Shown here piece after piece: positions 1 through 64,000 of a stretch of DNA of 64,000 nt. Position 1 is the stretch's first letter, and each line of letters opens with the position of its first letter. The translations under genes and the position numbers were made by a program. The notes under the pieces are model-generated. The model did no database searches. It saw nothing but the letters and a program-made list of their open reading frames with translations, and was not told the DNA's origin. Source of the DNA: Ridgeia piscesae (Eukaryota > Annelida > Polychaeta > Sabellida > Siboglinidae); assembly GCA_025642075.2 (NCBI GenBank), contig JAODUO010001740.1, positions 1 to 64,000 on the forward strand, in the 5' to 3' direction.

Positions 1-64000
<64,000 letters not shown>

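Overview
This is animal nuclear DNA, most likely from an invertebrate. It is AT-rich, with GT-AG introns, many (TA)n microsatellites and LINE, SINE and DNA-transposon debris. I see no bacterial, organellar or viral gene organisation. The host gene belongs to a type of very large extracellular protein that I associate with lancelets, molluscs, lingulids and cnidarians. A lophotrochozoan such as a mollusc fits best, but the sequence alone does not settle this.

One gene on the minus strand dominates the window and runs off both ends. I could rebuild 62 consecutive coding exons, from about 64000 down to 1, giving roughly 10.6 kb of coding sequence or 3,500 residues. Splice sites and intron phases agree at every junction except for one 1-nt frameshift inside exon 48. 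The exon 12/13 boundary has several equally good solutions. The N-terminal part (exons 1-19) holds a LECT2/M23-like metal-site fold (exons 4-6), a furin-like RKKR site (exon 7), a SAP-like motif (exon 9), a Cys-rich segment (exon 10) and an octapeptide repeat region (exons 13-14). A PAN/apple-like exon follows (exon 23). From exon 20 to the end come about 17-18 FN3-like beta-sandwich modules, recognisable by 'VDxTPPxxG', 'W.GF.DxES.I..Y...VGT..GG.DV' and 'YYVTVxAxNxAGL'. The protein is probably secreted or cell-surface.

The introns are crowded. Intron 5 (60619-54991, opened by a GC donor) contains two same-strand nested transcription units, each downstream of a CpG-rich block. One is a 259-codon gene for the N-terminal part of a Mutator-like transposase. 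The other is a two-exon, 118-residue putative membrane protein. A decayed C-terminal piece of the same Mutator-like family lies 29 kb away in intron 26. Other introns carry a hAT-like element with 8-bp target duplications, two TTAA-flanked piggyBac-like elements, pogo/Tigger-like TIR elements, a short mariner-like element, two LINEs plus a LINE tail, a tRNA-type SINE, and a 2.75-kb 19-bp minisatellite split by a LINE fragment. Three exon edges have been copied in tandem, giving ladders of decoy splice sites.
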